A stretch of 64,000 bases of DNA from Clostridia bacterium (GCA_017543905.1 JAFYFC010000044.1:1-64000), one strand, 5' to 3'. Shown: positions 43,861-53,473, numbered from the stretch's first letter. Notes: generated by a model not told the origin, from the sequence alone. Translations and numbers: made by a program.

Positions 43861-44427
43861 ATGAGAACCAGATATGTATTGCTTCTGATACTGTTGCCTT
43901 TAGCGATTTATTGCTTAACAGGGTGCTCCGGTTCTCCAAAAAAGCGAGAAAGAAGCAGAATCAGTGATTCTGAGTTCATCAATCTTTTTAATGAAAATAA
44001 AGAGAAGCTAAATAAATGCGCAGAGATTCTTTATTCAAAACCAGATTTCTGGAAATCCATTGACAAAGATCGCACGACCAATTGGTCATTGGATTTGAAT
44101 AAAAGCTATCATCATGATTTCGGTGAAGAAAGCTGGCACATTGTTGACGATACATTGAATATTCTTAAACCGGAAGCTGTATGGTATGATGTAAATATAT
44201 GTGATCGTAACTTGCCGATGATAGGCTTTGATTTTGTCAGTAGTGACTCTAAGCCGCATAAAGGGTATTGGAAAATGATCGACCTGCTTTATATTCCCTC
44301 GACTTATAGAATAGATGGAAACAAGTATGAATATCTGAAAAAACTCCTTCAACAATCATGGATAGAGGACGATTTGATAATGCTGGATTACGACTGGTAT
44401 TATACCATTCATGAAGAAAACCGCTAA
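43861..44427 (+). CDS. Small lipoprotein of unknown function
   Basis: A 188-residue protein with a lipoprotein signal (LLLILLPLAIYCLTGCSG; lipobox LTGC). The mature part is charged and mixed alpha/beta with no known domain (EFINLFNENKEKLNKCAEIL, LNILKPEAVWYDVNI). AT-rich like the preceding gene. It may be a membrane-attached immunity protein or cargo lipoprotein. AAGGAG lies upstream of ATG. Confidence 0.75.
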   Translation: MRTRYVLLLILLPLAIYCLTGCSGSPKKRERSRISDSEFINLFNENKEKLNKCAEILYSKPDFWKSIDKDRTTNWSLDLNKSYHHDFGEESWHIVDDTLNILKPEAVWYDVNICDRNLPMIGFDFVSSDSKPHKGYWKMIDLLYIPSTYRIDGNKYEYLKKLLQQSWIEDDLIMLDYDWYYTIHEENR

Positions 44428-44489
44428 TTGACACACCTTGGAAACACATATAAGATATATATTCCCCAACTTCATTCCGCAGGGGAGGC

Positions 44490-44912
44490 TTGGAGGGGCG
44501 AACCCCTCCAATTTCATTCCGCAGCGGCGGCAAGGCGCTTTGTCTCAAATTCTATTTGAGCCAAAGCGTCCCGCATAGCGGGATCAACTTGCCAGCAGGC
44601 AAGTTGACCTCGTACGGCGCGAGGACGCGATTTTTGCGAAGTCGAGCGAAGACGACCGGAGCAAATAATCGCTACATCTCAATTTGAGGTTGATTTGCCA
44701 TCGGCAAATCAATCCCGCCTTCGGCGGGACGCATCGGCTCAAATCTGCGATTTGAGGCGGTGCGCCTTGCACCCGGAAAATCCCGCAGGATTTTCAGCGA
44801 AAATTGCAAACCTGCTACTGCACTCCCCAAAGCCGAACGTTTTATCCAAGCACCTTAATCCGCTGCAGAAAACCCTACCCGATCGAAATGAAGCGAAGCT
44901 TCATTTCGATCG
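44490..44912. repeat. Hairpin-cluster element, copy 2
   Basis: Consecutive perfect hairpins: TTGGAGGGG/CCCCTCCAA (44490-44511), a two-part stem CGCTTTG+CTCAAAT (44536-44568), TCCCGC/GCGGGA (44569-44583), TCAACTTGCC/GGCAAGTTGA (44584-44607), TGATTTGCC/GGCAAATCA (44691-44711), CCCGCC/GGCGGG (44714-44728), TCAAATC/GATTTGA (44739-44755), AAAATCC/GGATTTT (44777-44794) and the 15-bp terminal stem (44880-44912). Compared with copy 1, the AAATGCC stem has become AAAATCC and the terminal stem has T changed to C, each with the matching change in the other arm. The pairing is therefore what is kept. Confidence 0.85.
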
Positions 44913-44919
44913 ATTTTTG

Positions 44920-47900
44920 TCATTTAATTCTGAGCGTAAGTATCTCGTAGGGCTTGAACTCGTATTCGAGCGTATCGCCCTCGAACGGGGCCGCGGCGAG
45001 ATCGTCCTCCATGAGGCTCGTGTACAGCGCCTGCTTCGGCGTATTTTCGAGCTTTATCTTCGCCTTCGTCCGCGCGCCGTAGCACTCGTACAGGCGGAGT
45101 ATCGTGCCCTCGCCGTGCAGCGCGCCCTTTACCGTCTCTATCATCACGTTGGGCTTGTCGACGGAGGCGAAGGAGAACGACACGTCCTTCGTGCCCGTGC
45201 CGGCGAGCGCGCGCGCCTCGGCGGGGATGTTGAATTCGTAGGCGCGCTCAGGCACGTCCGCCTGCCGCCAGTCGCCCGCGTGCGGCATGAGGGAGTAGGA
45301 GAACACGTGCGTGCCGATGTCCGCGGTCGGATCGGGATCGGTGGCGGATTTGAGCAGCGTGAGCGCGGCGCTGTTTTCGTCCACGCTGTAGCCGTATTTG
45401 CAGTCGCTGAGTATCGCCGCGCCGTACGCCGCCTCGCTCACGTCCGCCCACTTGTGCGCGCACACCTCGAAGCGCGCCACGTCCCAGGAGGTGTTTTTGT
45501 GCGTCGCGCGGGTGACGTTGCCGTACTGGATGTCGAACTGCGCCTGATTGTAGAATATGTCCAGCGGGAAATGCGCCTTGAGCAGACCGTGCGGCTCGCG
45601 CCAGTCCACATTGGCGTCAAAGTCCACGCGCTTAAGGTCGGCGTAGAATTTTATGTCCTCGCATACGGTGCTGTCGCCGGTTTTCCACTTCGCGCGCAGC
45701 ACTGTCATTACCGGGCCCTCGCTTATCTTTTCTACGCTCACCAGCTCCGTCACGTCCCAGGAGCGCTCGGTATAGTATATGTTTATGTCCCACGCGTCGT
45801 AGTTGTGCGGGCGGTTTTCGTAGTAGACGATGCTGTTGAGAGCCTTGTCCTTTTTGACCAGCTCGCGCCCGCACTGCGTGTCCACCATGCTCGTAATGCG
45901 AAGCGACGAATCGAACCTGCCCTTAAAGAACGGCGTTTCGAAGCCGCGCTCGTCCGCGCAGGTGCGCGCGGGCGCTTCGTTTCCGTATTTGAACCAGAAC
46001 GGCTGCGCGCTCAGGGGCTTAAGCCCCGTAACGTAGGCGGCGTAACGGTTTTCGACCCTCTGCGCGGGATATACGTGTCCTTCGCGGTCGCGCAGCGCGC
46101 ACACGCCCTCCGGCGCTTCGAACCAAACGACGTCGTTTCTGAGCGCGCCCAGCGTGTTGGTCACGAGCAGATCGCCCTCGGCGTCTTTTTCCAGCGCCTC
46201 CATCGCGCGGCGCTTTATTTCGGCCACGCGCTCAAACAGCTCCGCGTACATTTTGTCGCTGTCCTCGTATACCTTGTGGATGGAGCTGCCGGGCAGTATG
46301 TCGTGGAACTGAAGGGTAAGCATCGTGCGCCAGATCTGCCTGAGCTCGTCCTGCGGATACTCTATCCCGCTTTTTACCAGCCAGAATTCGGCGTCCCTCA
46401 GCGCGATCTCGAGCTTTCGGTTATTGCGCTTGTTTTTGCCCTGAGAGGTATACGTGCCGCGGTGGTATTCGAGGTACAATTCGCCCGACCACTTGGGCAG
46501 ACGCTTGTTCCCGCTCACGCGCTTGTCCAGCGCCTCGAAAAATTCCCGCGCGAAGGTCTGCCTGACCGCGGGACAGCCCACGACGGGCCCGCGCATGCGG
46601 CGCGCGTTTTCTATCATCCAGTCGGTGGAGCCGCCGCCGCCGTCGCCGTAGCCGTAGGAGACGAGATAGTGATTGTCCACGCCCTTTTGCTGGAATCTCT
46701 GCCAGCCGCCCTTTATCTGATTGGGCGCAAGCAGCGCGTTGTAGGTGGTAAAGAACTGCAGATCGTCGTGACGCTCGTAGGAGCCGTCCAGCTTGTACTC
46801 GCGGGAGGGCGTGAAGTGCGTGAGCACCTCGCTGCCGTCTATGCCCTTCCACATGAACGTGTCGTAGGGGGAAAGGTTGTATTCGCTCCAGGAGAGCTTG
46901 CTGGTCATAAAGTAATCTATGCCGGATTTTTTGAGTATCTGCGGCAGCGCCGCGCTGTAGCCGAACACGTCCGGCAGCCACAGCACGCGGCTGCGCTTGC
47001 CAAATTCCGTCTGGAAGAATTCGTTTCCGTAAAGCAGCTGCCTTACCAGCGCCTCGCCGCCGGAAAGGTTGCAGTCCGCCTCTACCCACATGCCGCCCTC
47101 GGCCTCCCAGCGGCCGCTCTTGACCGCCGCGCGGATGCGCTCGAACAGCTCGGGCTGATCCTCCTTGACGAACTGGTACAGCTGCGGCTGGGAGGACATG
47201 AACTTGAACTCCGGATATTCCTCCATGAGCTTGAGCATCGTGGCGAACGTGCGCACAGCCTTATGCCGCGTCTGGTACAGGTCCCACAGCCACGCGACGT
47301 CTATGTGCGTGTGTCCCACGCAGTCCGCGATCGCCTCCGGCTCCAGCGCGGCGAGCTTGTCGTAATAGTTTTCCTTAAGGAACGCGCGCGCCGCGGCCAC
47401 GGAGGCGTGGAACTCGGGCGAAAACGGCCGTCTCAGATCCAGCAGGTTAAGCGCGTCAGAGAGCGTTTCCAGCGTGGTCTCGCGCTCGCGCTCGCCCGTA
47501 TGCTCCAGCAGCGACGCCTCGTGGGGCACGTCTATGTCGTAATACAGCTGCGCCACGTCGTCCATCCAGTCCGCCATGTACAGGTGCATGCGCGGCTGCA
47601 TGAGCCCCGCGCCGTTATGCTGGGTGTTGTGATACGCCTGCAGGAAGATGTCGAACTTGGTGCCCGGCACCGCCTTTTCCTGCAGAAGCAGCGTCATGTG
47701 GCGGGTGTCGAAGGCCTGCTCTATGCGGCCGTTCACCCACACCACTATCTGGCTCATCAGCGCTTCCCAGCCGTCTATGCCCGTGTCCACGCACAGACGC
47801 GCCTGCCCGTAAAAACCCTCGGGCACCACTGCGGTGAAGCGGAAATCGTTCCAGTGCTCCCCCTCGGTGAAGGCCCAGTACGCGCCGTTTTCGAAGGGCT

Positions 47901-48024
47901 CGAATTTGTCCGTGCCCCTGGGCGCGATTTCCATGCCGGTCACGTCCTCGCGCGCCCTTATGCGCAGGGAGCGGATGACCTGCCTCATTTTGCGCACGCG
48001 CGCGTCAAGCTGATGCATTATCAT
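44920..48024 (-). CDS. Alpha-mannosidase, GH38 family
   Basis: A 1034-residue GH38 enzyme of normal length for bacterial/vacuolar types. Zinc ligands are in GHTHIDVAW (His 238, His 240) and the catalytic nucleophile is Asp 352 in LPDVFGYS. The middle helical domain and long beta-sandwich C-terminus are complete (ending EILTLRIK). It releases mannose from alpha-mannosides. No signal peptide, so it works on imported oligosaccharides. AGAGGTAG precedes ATG. It lies 67 nt downstream of dapF and about 1.7 kb from a sugar transporter operon that may supply its substrate. Confidence 0.95.
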   Translation of the reverse strand: MIMHQLDARVRKMRQVIRSLRIRAREDVTGMEIAPRGTDKFEPFENGAYWAFTEGEHWNDFRFTAVVPEGFYGQARLCVDTGIDGWEALMSQIVVWVNGRIEQAFDTRHMTLLLQEKAVPGTKFDIFLQAYHNTQHNGAGLMQPRMHLYMADWMDDVAQLYYDIDVPHEASLLEHTGERERETTLETLSDALNLLDLRRPFSPEFHASVAAARAFLKENYYDKLAALEPEAIADCVGHTHIDVAWLWDLYQTRHKAVRTFATMLKLMEEYPEFKFMSSQPQLYQFVKEDQPELFERIRAAVKSGRWEAEGGMWVEADCNLSGGEALVRQLLYGNEFFQTEFGKRSRVLWLPDVFGYSAALPQILKKSGIDYFMTSKLSWSEYNLSPYDTFMWKGIDGSEVLTHFTPSREYKLDGSYERHDDLQFFTTYNALLAPNQIKGGWQRFQQKGVDNHYLVSYGYGDGGGGSTDWMIENARRMRGPVVGCPAVRQTFAREFFEALDKRVSGNKRLPKWSGELYLEYHRGTYTSQGKNKRNNRKLEIALRDAEFWLVKSGIEYPQDELRQIWRTMLTLQFHDILPGSSIHKVYEDSDKMYAELFERVAEIKRRAMEALEKDAEGDLLVTNTLGALRNDVVWFEAPEGVCALRDREGHVYPAQRVENRYAAYVTGLKPLSAQPFWFKYGNEAPARTCADERGFETPFFKGRFDSSLRITSMVDTQCGRELVKKDKALNSIVYYENRPHNYDAWDINIYYTERSWDVTELVSVEKISEGPVMTVLRAKWKTGDSTVCEDIKFYADLKRVDFDANVDWREPHGLLKAHFPLDIFYNQAQFDIQYGNVTRATHKNTSWDVARFEVCAHKWADVSEAAYGAAILSDCKYGYSVDENSAALTLLKSATDPDPTADIGTHVFSYSLMPHAGDWRQADVPERAYEFNIPAEARALAGTGTKDVSFSFASVDKPNVMIETVKGALHGEGTILRLYECYGARTKAKIKLENTPKQALYTSLMEDDLAAAPFEGDTLEYEFKPYEILTLRIK

Positions 48025-48091
48025 AAACTACCTCTTCCCGGCGCGGGTGCGCCGATTATTATTCTGTATGCCGCGGAGTTTTGCGCCTTCG

Positions 48092-48925
48092 TCACAGCGT
48101 GTCCTGCCATTTGCCCGTGAAGCTTATTTCCGCAGGCCCCGTCATGAAGGCGTGGTTCGTGCGTTCGTCGTATTCGATGAACAGCTTTCCGCCCGGCAGC
48201 TCTATCTGCGCGCTGCTTTCGCACAGGCCGGTTTTGTATGCGGCGATCACGCTGGCGGTCGCGCCGGTGCCGCAGGCGAGAGTGGGTCCGCTGCCGCGCT
48301 CCCATATCCGCGCGCGCAGAAGCCTGCGGGAGACGACCTTTATAAAGGAAACGTTCGCCCGCGCGGGAAACGCGCTGTCGCGCTCGAAGGCGCTTCCGAG
48401 CTGTTCGAAATCGCGCCCCTCCGGAAACACGTCCGAGGTGACCGCGTGGGGATTGCCTATGTTCAGGCAGAAAAATCGGCACGCGTATGCGCCGCGCCTT
48501 AGCGTGACGGTATTGCTTTCGCCCCTGACGGGTATGCGCTCCGGCTCGAAGACCGCCTCGCCCATGTCCACGCGCGCGCCCGTCGCCCTGCCGTCCTTAA
48601 CCAGCATTTCCAGCGTCTTTACGCCCCCGCGCGTTTCCACCGTGATCACGTCCCGGCGCGCAAGGGCGCTGTCGTATAAGTATTTGCCCACGCAGCGTAT
48701 GCCGTTTCCGCACATCTCGCCCTCGCTGCCGTCTTTGTTGAATATGCGCATGCGCGCGTCGGCGCACGCGCTCGGCTCTATGAGTATCAGCCCGTCCGCG
48801 CCTATGCCCGTGTGGGGCATGGACATGCGCACACTTAACTCGCCCGGATTTTCCGGCGCGGGCTGCGCAAAGCAGTCCACGTAAACGTAATCGTTGCCGA
48901 TACCGTGCATTTTAACGAATTCCAT
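48092..48925 (-). CDS. dapF: Diaminopimelate epimerase
   Basis: A 277-residue enzyme converting LL- to meso-diaminopimelate for lysine and peptidoglycan. Both catalytic cysteines are present: Cys 72 in EMCGNGIRC and Cys 218 in LACGTGATAS. The N-terminal KMHGIGNDYVYVDC matches the family. Start supported by GGAGG. Its own promoter lies at 48943-48971. Confidence 0.98.
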   Translation of the reverse strand: MEFVKMHGIGNDYVYVDCFAQPAPENPGELSVRMSMPHTGIGADGLILIEPSACADARMRIFNKDGSEGEMCGNGIRCVGKYLYDSALARRDVITVETRGGVKTLEMLVKDGRATGARVDMGEAVFEPERIPVRGESNTVTLRRGAYACRFFCLNIGNPHAVTSDVFPEGRDFEQLGSAFERDSAFPARANVSFIKVVSRRLLRARIWERGSGPTLACGTGATASVIAAYKTGLCESSAQIELPGGKLFIEYDERTNHAFMTGPAEISFTGKWQDTL

Positions 48926-48942
48926 AAGCCCTCCACGTTCAT

Positions 48943-48971
48943 ATTATAATGTAAAAACCGCGCAGGGTCAA
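48943..48971 (-). promoter_or_regulatory. dapF promoter
   Basis: On the minus strand, TTGACC (48971-48966), 17-nt spacer, TATAAT (48948-48943), 17 nt before the start codon, so the leader is very short. Confidence 0.8.
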
Positions 48972-49040
48972 TCAGTTTCTCGGAAATTCACGCACGACGC
49001 GCGTTTAAAAATTTTTGCGATTATTTTGTTAAAAACCCAT

Positions 49041-49069
49041 TGACAACCAAAGCGTAACATGCTATAATA
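49041..49069 (+). promoter_or_regulatory. Strong promoter without an obvious gene
   Basis: TTGACA, 17-nt spacer, TATAAT, a perfect consensus. The next 530 nt hold only a 14-codon ATG frame, a 17-codon TTG frame with a good ribosome site (49176-49229) and a hairpin at 49495-49514. Confidence 0.75.
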
Positions 49070-49602
49070 CCCGCAGATGAAAGAAAGGCGTTCAAGCGCA
49101 AAGCGCGGCGCGAGGTCGACTGAGCGCGGCGCGGGAGTTTGAAACGACCCGTGAAAGGAAGAGGGGGCGATACCGTTGGAAGATAAAATAACGCGACCGG
49201 TGCATCCGCTTTACCTCAGCGTATGTTGACATAGATCGACCAAAATCTGCTTTGGAAAACATTGATTGACCGTTACATTTACAGTTTGGCGAAATCAATG
49301 ACCGACAAGAGTGTATGATATTATTCCATCGCGGGTAAGGCGGATGAACCGAGAGGGTCATATCCCAAGGGTCAACGATCACGGATCAGAACTACAGACA
49401 AAGCTTTCAGACGATAATTCCGAACTAAACCGGAAACGGCATCGCGAGAATACCGAACCGACAACGGGAGAGATTTACAACAGAATATACTCGGACGGCT
49501 GCAGACGCAGCCGTTCTTGGTGCCTTAAATTCAGCTTAAAAACGCCTCAAGGTAAATTGTTTCCGCGTTTCTCAAATTTTTTAATAATTGGCGTGAAAAA
49601 TA
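49070..49602. other. Long leader or decayed gene upstream of the transporter operon
   Basis: No recognisable protein is encoded. ACGGCTGC-agac-GCAGCCGT (49495-49514) is a GC-rich hairpin. It may be a small RNA, a leader, or the scar of a lost regulator gene. Confidence 0.4.
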
Positions 49603-49631
49603 TAGACAATTTTGCTGAATTGTGTTATAAT
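49603..49631 (+). promoter_or_regulatory. Promoter of the second sugar transporter operon
   Basis: TAGACA (49603-49608), 17-nt spacer, TATAAT (49626-49631). The leader to the first start codon is about 135 nt. Confidence 0.75.
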
Positions 49632-49771
49632 TTGGTTTAGTCAAAAAAGCAGGGCAAAATGCCCGTGCCGGTACGCGCACAAAAAGCAAAAATACAGGCG
49701 ATATCCTGAGTATTTCTCTGTTTTGAGCGCGCCGCCGTACGGCGCTTTTGCGCACAGCGAAGGGAGAGACT

Positions 49772-50743
49772 ATGAACACCGCGAGCACCCTGACACCGCA
49801 CGCAAAGCAACCGAGCTACTCTGCCCGGCTGCGCGAAACGCGCAAGCTCATGGGCAGGTACTGGCAGCTGTATCTTATGGTGCTGCCTCCTATCGTGACC
49901 ACGTTTATATGGCACTATATCCCCCTGTACGGAGTTCTTATCGCGTTCAAGGATTTCGACTCCAACCTCGGCATACTCGGCAGCCCCTGGTACGGGCTCA
50001 ACCACTTTTTGTGGTTCATACAGCGTCCGAGCTTTTATCAGATACTCCTGAACACCATAAGGATATCCCTGTATTCCTTTGCCACGTTCCCCTGCTCGAT
50101 CATTTTCGCGCTGATGATAAACGAGCTTACCAGCAAAAAGCTCAAAAAGACGGTGCAGATGATCTCCTACATGCCGCACTTCATATCCACGGTCGTGGTG
50201 TGCGCCATGGTGCACATGTTCTTCAACGCCTCCACCGGCATCGTGAACAAGGCGATAGTCGCGCTGGGCGGCGAGGCGGTCGAGTTTTTGTACCGCACGG
50301 ACATGTTCGACCACCTGTACGTATGGTCCGGCGTGTGGCAGGGCCTCGGCTGGGGCACTATAATCTACCTTGCGAACCTCGCAAACGTTTCCCCTGACCT
50401 TATCGAGGCCGCGCGCATAGACGGCGCGACGCGCTGGGACATAATAATCCACGTAAACATCCCCACGATACTCCCCACCATCGTCATAATGCTCATACTC
50501 CGCGTGGGCGGCATACTGGGCGTAGGCTTCGAAAAGGTCTTCCTGCTGCAGACGCAAAGAAACATTTCCGCTTCCCGCGTCATTTCCACATACGTATACG
50601 AGCTTACGCTGGGCGCGGGCGGCAGCACGATCTACTGGGACACCTCCGCCGCCATAGGTCTGTTCAACTCTCTGGTGAACCTCGTGCTCATCATACTCAC
50701 CAACACCCTGGCGCGCCGGCTGTCCGAAGTCACGCTGTGGTAA
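49772..50743 (+). CDS. Sugar ABC transporter permease, LplB/UgpA type
   Basis: A 323-residue membrane protein with six predicted helices, YIPLYGVLIAFKDF, the EAA loop IEAARIDGATRWDIIIHVNI and a C-terminus ending RRLSEVTLW. The start at 49772 has AGGGAGAG 6 nt upstream; a TTG at 49748 is less likely. First gene of a three-gene operon. Confidence 0.94.
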   Translation: MNTASTLTPHAKQPSYSARLRETRKLMGRYWQLYLMVLPPIVTTFIWHYIPLYGVLIAFKDFDSNLGILGSPWYGLNHFLWFIQRPSFYQILLNTIRISLYSFATFPCSIIFALMINELTSKKLKKTVQMISYMPHFISTVVVCAMVHMFFNASTGIVNKAIVALGGEAVEFLYRTDMFDHLYVWSGVWQGLGWGTIIYLANLANVSPDLIEAARIDGATRWDIIIHVNIPTILPTIVIMLILRVGGILGVGFEKVFLLQTQRNISASRVISTYVYELTLGAGGSTIYWDTSAAIGLFNSLVNLVLIILTNTLARRLSEVTLW

Positions 50744-50756
50744 GGAGGCGGAAAGC

Positions 50757-51692
50757 ATGACAAATACGATACCAACCAAAAAACTAAACCACCGTATCAA
50801 GCGCTCCAGAGGCGACGTGGTATTCGACGTTATAAACATAACCATCATCCTGCTTATCACGCTTATAATGATATACCCGATGTGGTACGTGCTTATCGTG
50901 TCGTTCGCTTCTCCCGAGGAGGCGGTGCGCGGCAATCTGTATTTCTGGCCCAAGAGCTTCACGCTGGAGGCCTACGGCAAGGTGTTCGCCGAGAAAAAGA
51001 TATGGATCGGCTATCTGAACACCATCATATACACGCTGTCGCATACCGTATATTCGCTGGTGCTTACGATACTTCCCGCATACGCCCTGTCCAAAAAGAA
51101 GCTGCCCGGCCGCGTGGCGATAACCTGGTATTTCTTCGCCACGATGTTCATTTCCGGCGGTCTGATCCCCAGCTACATGCTCAACAAATCGCTGGGTCTC
51201 ATAAACACGCGCTGGATAATGATACTCGGCATGGGCGTAGGATATTCTAACCTCGTCATCACGCGCACGTACTACCAGACGAGTATACCCGGCGAGGTAT
51301 ACGAATCGGCGTACATCGACGGCGCGACGGAGTGGCAGACCTTCATACGCATAGCGCTGCCCCTCTCCGGCGCGATAGTGGCGGTTATGGCGCTGTATGC
51401 GGCTGTCGGCACATGGGGCAGCTGGTATACCGCGTTCATATACATTACCGATCAGAAGAAATGGCCGCTTCAGCTGAGGCTCAGGCAGATCCTGATACTG
51501 GACTCCACCCAGTCCCTGGACGTACAGAACATGACGCTCGAGGATCAGATGGAAATGCAGCACCAGGCCTTCCTCGTGACCACGATGAAATACGCCATCA
51601 TCTTCATCGCCTGCTTACCGATGCTTGTGCTCTATCCCTTTGTTCAGAAGCATTTTGTCAAAGGCGTTATGATCGGTTCGGTAAAGGGTTAA
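50757..51692 (+). CDS. Sugar ABC transporter permease, LplC/UgpE type
   Basis: A 311-residue membrane protein, partner of the preceding permease (13-nt gap). EAA loop YESAYIDGATEWQTFIRIAL and the ending FVQKHFVKGVMIGSVKG. The same architecture as the permease at 4871-5785, so the two loci are paralogous systems. GGAGG lies 8 nt upstream. Confidence 0.94.
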   Translation: MTNTIPTKKLNHRIKRSRGDVVFDVINITIILLITLIMIYPMWYVLIVSFASPEEAVRGNLYFWPKSFTLEAYGKVFAEKKIWIGYLNTIIYTLSHTVYSLVLTILPAYALSKKKLPGRVAITWYFFATMFISGGLIPSYMLNKSLGLINTRWIMILGMGVGYSNLVITRTYYQTSIPGEVYESAYIDGATEWQTFIRIALPLSGAIVAVMALYAAVGTWGSWYTAFIYITDQKKWPLQLRLRQILILDSTQSLDVQNMTLEDQMEMQHQAFLVTTMKYAIIFIACLPMLVLYPFVQKHFVKGVMIGSVKG

Positions 51693-51727
51693 TCACCCGC
51701 GCAAATTTTTGAAAGGAGATCTCTTTC

Positions 51728-53347
51728 ATGAAAAAACTGCTTTGCATGCTGCTCGCACTTTGCATGCTGCTTTCGATCGGCGGCGCTTTTGCCGAGGAAG
51801 GCAAGTACTACGGCGGCTATGACGACGTGATGGATGCGACCATCGCTATCTATCAGCGTTCTTCTCAGGGCGACGCCGAAAACATCTGGTGGTGGGATTT
51901 CTGCCGCGAGTATTTCGGAATCAACTTCACCGTGACCCAGCTCACCTCCACCGGTGAGTACAAGTCCACCGCGTTCGCCTCCGGCGACATGCCTGATGTA
52001 TTCTATCAGCTCTTCCTTGACAGCTCCTCCGTTGTCGAGCAGGGCGTGACCAACCACAACCTGGTTGCTCTGGACGAGTACATCACTCCCGAGATTATGC
52101 CCAACCTCTCCAGGATTTATGAGGCATATCCCTCCTACAAGGCGACCATCACCGCTTCCGACGGTCACATCTACTGCCTGGGCGTAATCCAGAACGCTTC
52201 CAGCCCGCTGATGACCTTCTACATCAACCAGCGCTGGCTCGACGAGGCCGGCCTCGACGTGCCCACCACTCTGGACGAGTTCACCGAGGTTATGGCCGCG
52301 TTCAAGGCCCGTGAAGAGCTGCCCGAGAACGAAGGCAAGACCATCGTCCCCCTGACCGGTGACCTTGGCAACCAGCCCCGCTTCATCGCCAACGCCTTCG
52401 GCTGGATCACCGACAGCGCCGGCTATCTGACCGCGGTCGCCCTTGACGACGTGGAAGGCACTCCCTGCTTCATCTACGCCGACAAAGAGCGCTTCCCGGC
52501 CTTCATGGAGGTCATGAAGGACTACATCGCGAAGGGCTACTTCTCCGCCGACGTGTTCGACGATCAGTATGCCGGCAGCCAGACCGCTCAGCAGAAGGCT
52601 GAGGACCTGACCGGCTTCGACCAGAACACCTCTAACGCGATCAATCCCAACGAGTGGACCGCGGCTATCCCGCTGACCAGCGAGTGGAACGACGCGCCCG
52701 CCATCGCCCGCTCCTACAACGCCATCAACTGCCAGAGCTTTGCAATCGGCAACCGTGAGGACATGACCGAGGAGAAGATCGAGCGCCTGATGAAGTGGGT
52801 AGACTGGCTGTATGTGTACGACAACTACCTGATGAGCCACTGGGGACCCTCCCAGGACGAGAGCGAATACCTCTACGGCCTGAAGAGCGGCTACTGGACC
52901 GAGCTCAACGATCAGGGACGTTACGTCTACACCTGCCAGGAAGTTGTCGACGGCGACTTCAACACCTTCGGCGACTATCAGAACATGCGCATCCAGGGCA
53001 TCATCGGCGGCTATCTGGGCCTGAACGTAGACCTGTTCGGCGAAGTGACCCGTCCTGTCAACCCCACTCAGTACAACAACAAGGTTGACGAGAACGTGCT
53101 GCCCTACCTGACCGACACCTATCCGAACATCCGCTTCTTCGATGCTGACACCAACACCCGCATCGGCGAGCTCCGCACTGAGATTAACTCCTACGTCAAC
53201 GAGCAGTACGTAGCGTTCATCTCCGGCGAGAAGGAACTGAACGAGGCGAACCTCGCAGAGTACTTCGACACCCTCGATTCTCTGGGCTACGAAGAGTACG
53301 TACAGTACTTCATCGACTACTACGAGGCGTATCTCGCCAACAAATAA
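51728..53347 (+). CDS. Extracellular sugar-binding protein of an ABC transporter
   Basis: A 539-residue solute-binding protein with a signal peptide (KKLLCMLLALCMLLSIGGAFA), cleavage after AFA; no lipobox Cys. Mature segments (TQLTSTGEYKSTAFASGDMP, FYINQRWLDEAGLDVPTTLD) are typical of the family. Codons are strongly C-ended and regular, as in highly expressed genes. AAAGGAG precedes ATG. No ATPase gene follows; a shared one is assumed. The nearby GH38 mannosidase suggests a mannoside ligand (inference). Confidence 0.92.
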   Translation: MKKLLCMLLALCMLLSIGGAFAEEGKYYGGYDDVMDATIAIYQRSSQGDAENIWWWDFCREYFGINFTVTQLTSTGEYKSTAFASGDMPDVFYQLFLDSSSVVEQGVTNHNLVALDEYITPEIMPNLSRIYEAYPSYKATITASDGHIYCLGVIQNASSPLMTFYINQRWLDEAGLDVPTTLDEFTEVMAAFKAREELPENEGKTIVPLTGDLGNQPRFIANAFGWITDSAGYLTAVALDDVEGTPCFIYADKERFPAFMEVMKDYIAKGYFSADVFDDQYAGSQTAQQKAEDLTGFDQNTSNAINPNEWTAAIPLTSEWNDAPAIARSYNAINCQSFAIGNREDMTEEKIERLMKWVDWLYVYDNYLMSHWGPSQDESEYLYGLKSGYWTELNDQGRYVYTCQEVVDGDFNTFGDYQNMRIQGIIGGYLGLNVDLFGEVTRPVNPTQYNNKVDENVLPYLTDTYPNIRFFDADTNTRIGELRTEINSYVNEQYVAFISGEKELNEANLAEYFDTLDSLGYEEYVQYFIDYYEAYLANK

Positions 53348-53366
53348 TCAACTCTTAAGGCAAAAT

Positions 53367-53390
53367 TCCCTCCCGGGCGACCGGGAGGGA
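53367..53390 (+). other. Hairpin after the binding-protein gene
   Basis: TCCCTCCCGG-gcga-CCGGGAGGGA, a 10-bp GC stem without a T tract, 20 nt after the stop codon. Such hairpins often stabilise the binding-protein mRNA. Confidence 0.6.
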
Positions 53391-53419
53391 GCTTCGGAAA
53401 AACCAATGGAGCACAAGTG

Positions 53420-53454
53420 CCGCCGACTGAAAAGGGCAGTCGGCGGGTTTTTTT
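53420..53454 (+). terminator. Intrinsic terminator of the transporter operon
   Basis: CCGCCGACTG (53420-53429) / CAGTCGGCGG (53437-53446) followed by GTTTTTTT. Confidence 0.92.
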
Positions 53455-53473
53455 ATACGGCTTGACAGCCTAT

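Noticed and set aside
44695..48120. 1141-codon plus-strand open frame opposite the alpha-mannosidase
   Set aside because: It mirrors the complete GH38 gene, has Arg/Val/His-rich low-complexity composition typical of antisense frames in GC-rich DNA, and no ribosome site. The same applies to 241-1359, 1274-2779, 3231-4835, 8841-10331, 29002-30150, 57791-58981 and 60501-61466.
49176..49229. 17-codon TTG frame with a good ribosome site
   Set aside because: Too short to call; recorded only as part of the gene-free leader region.
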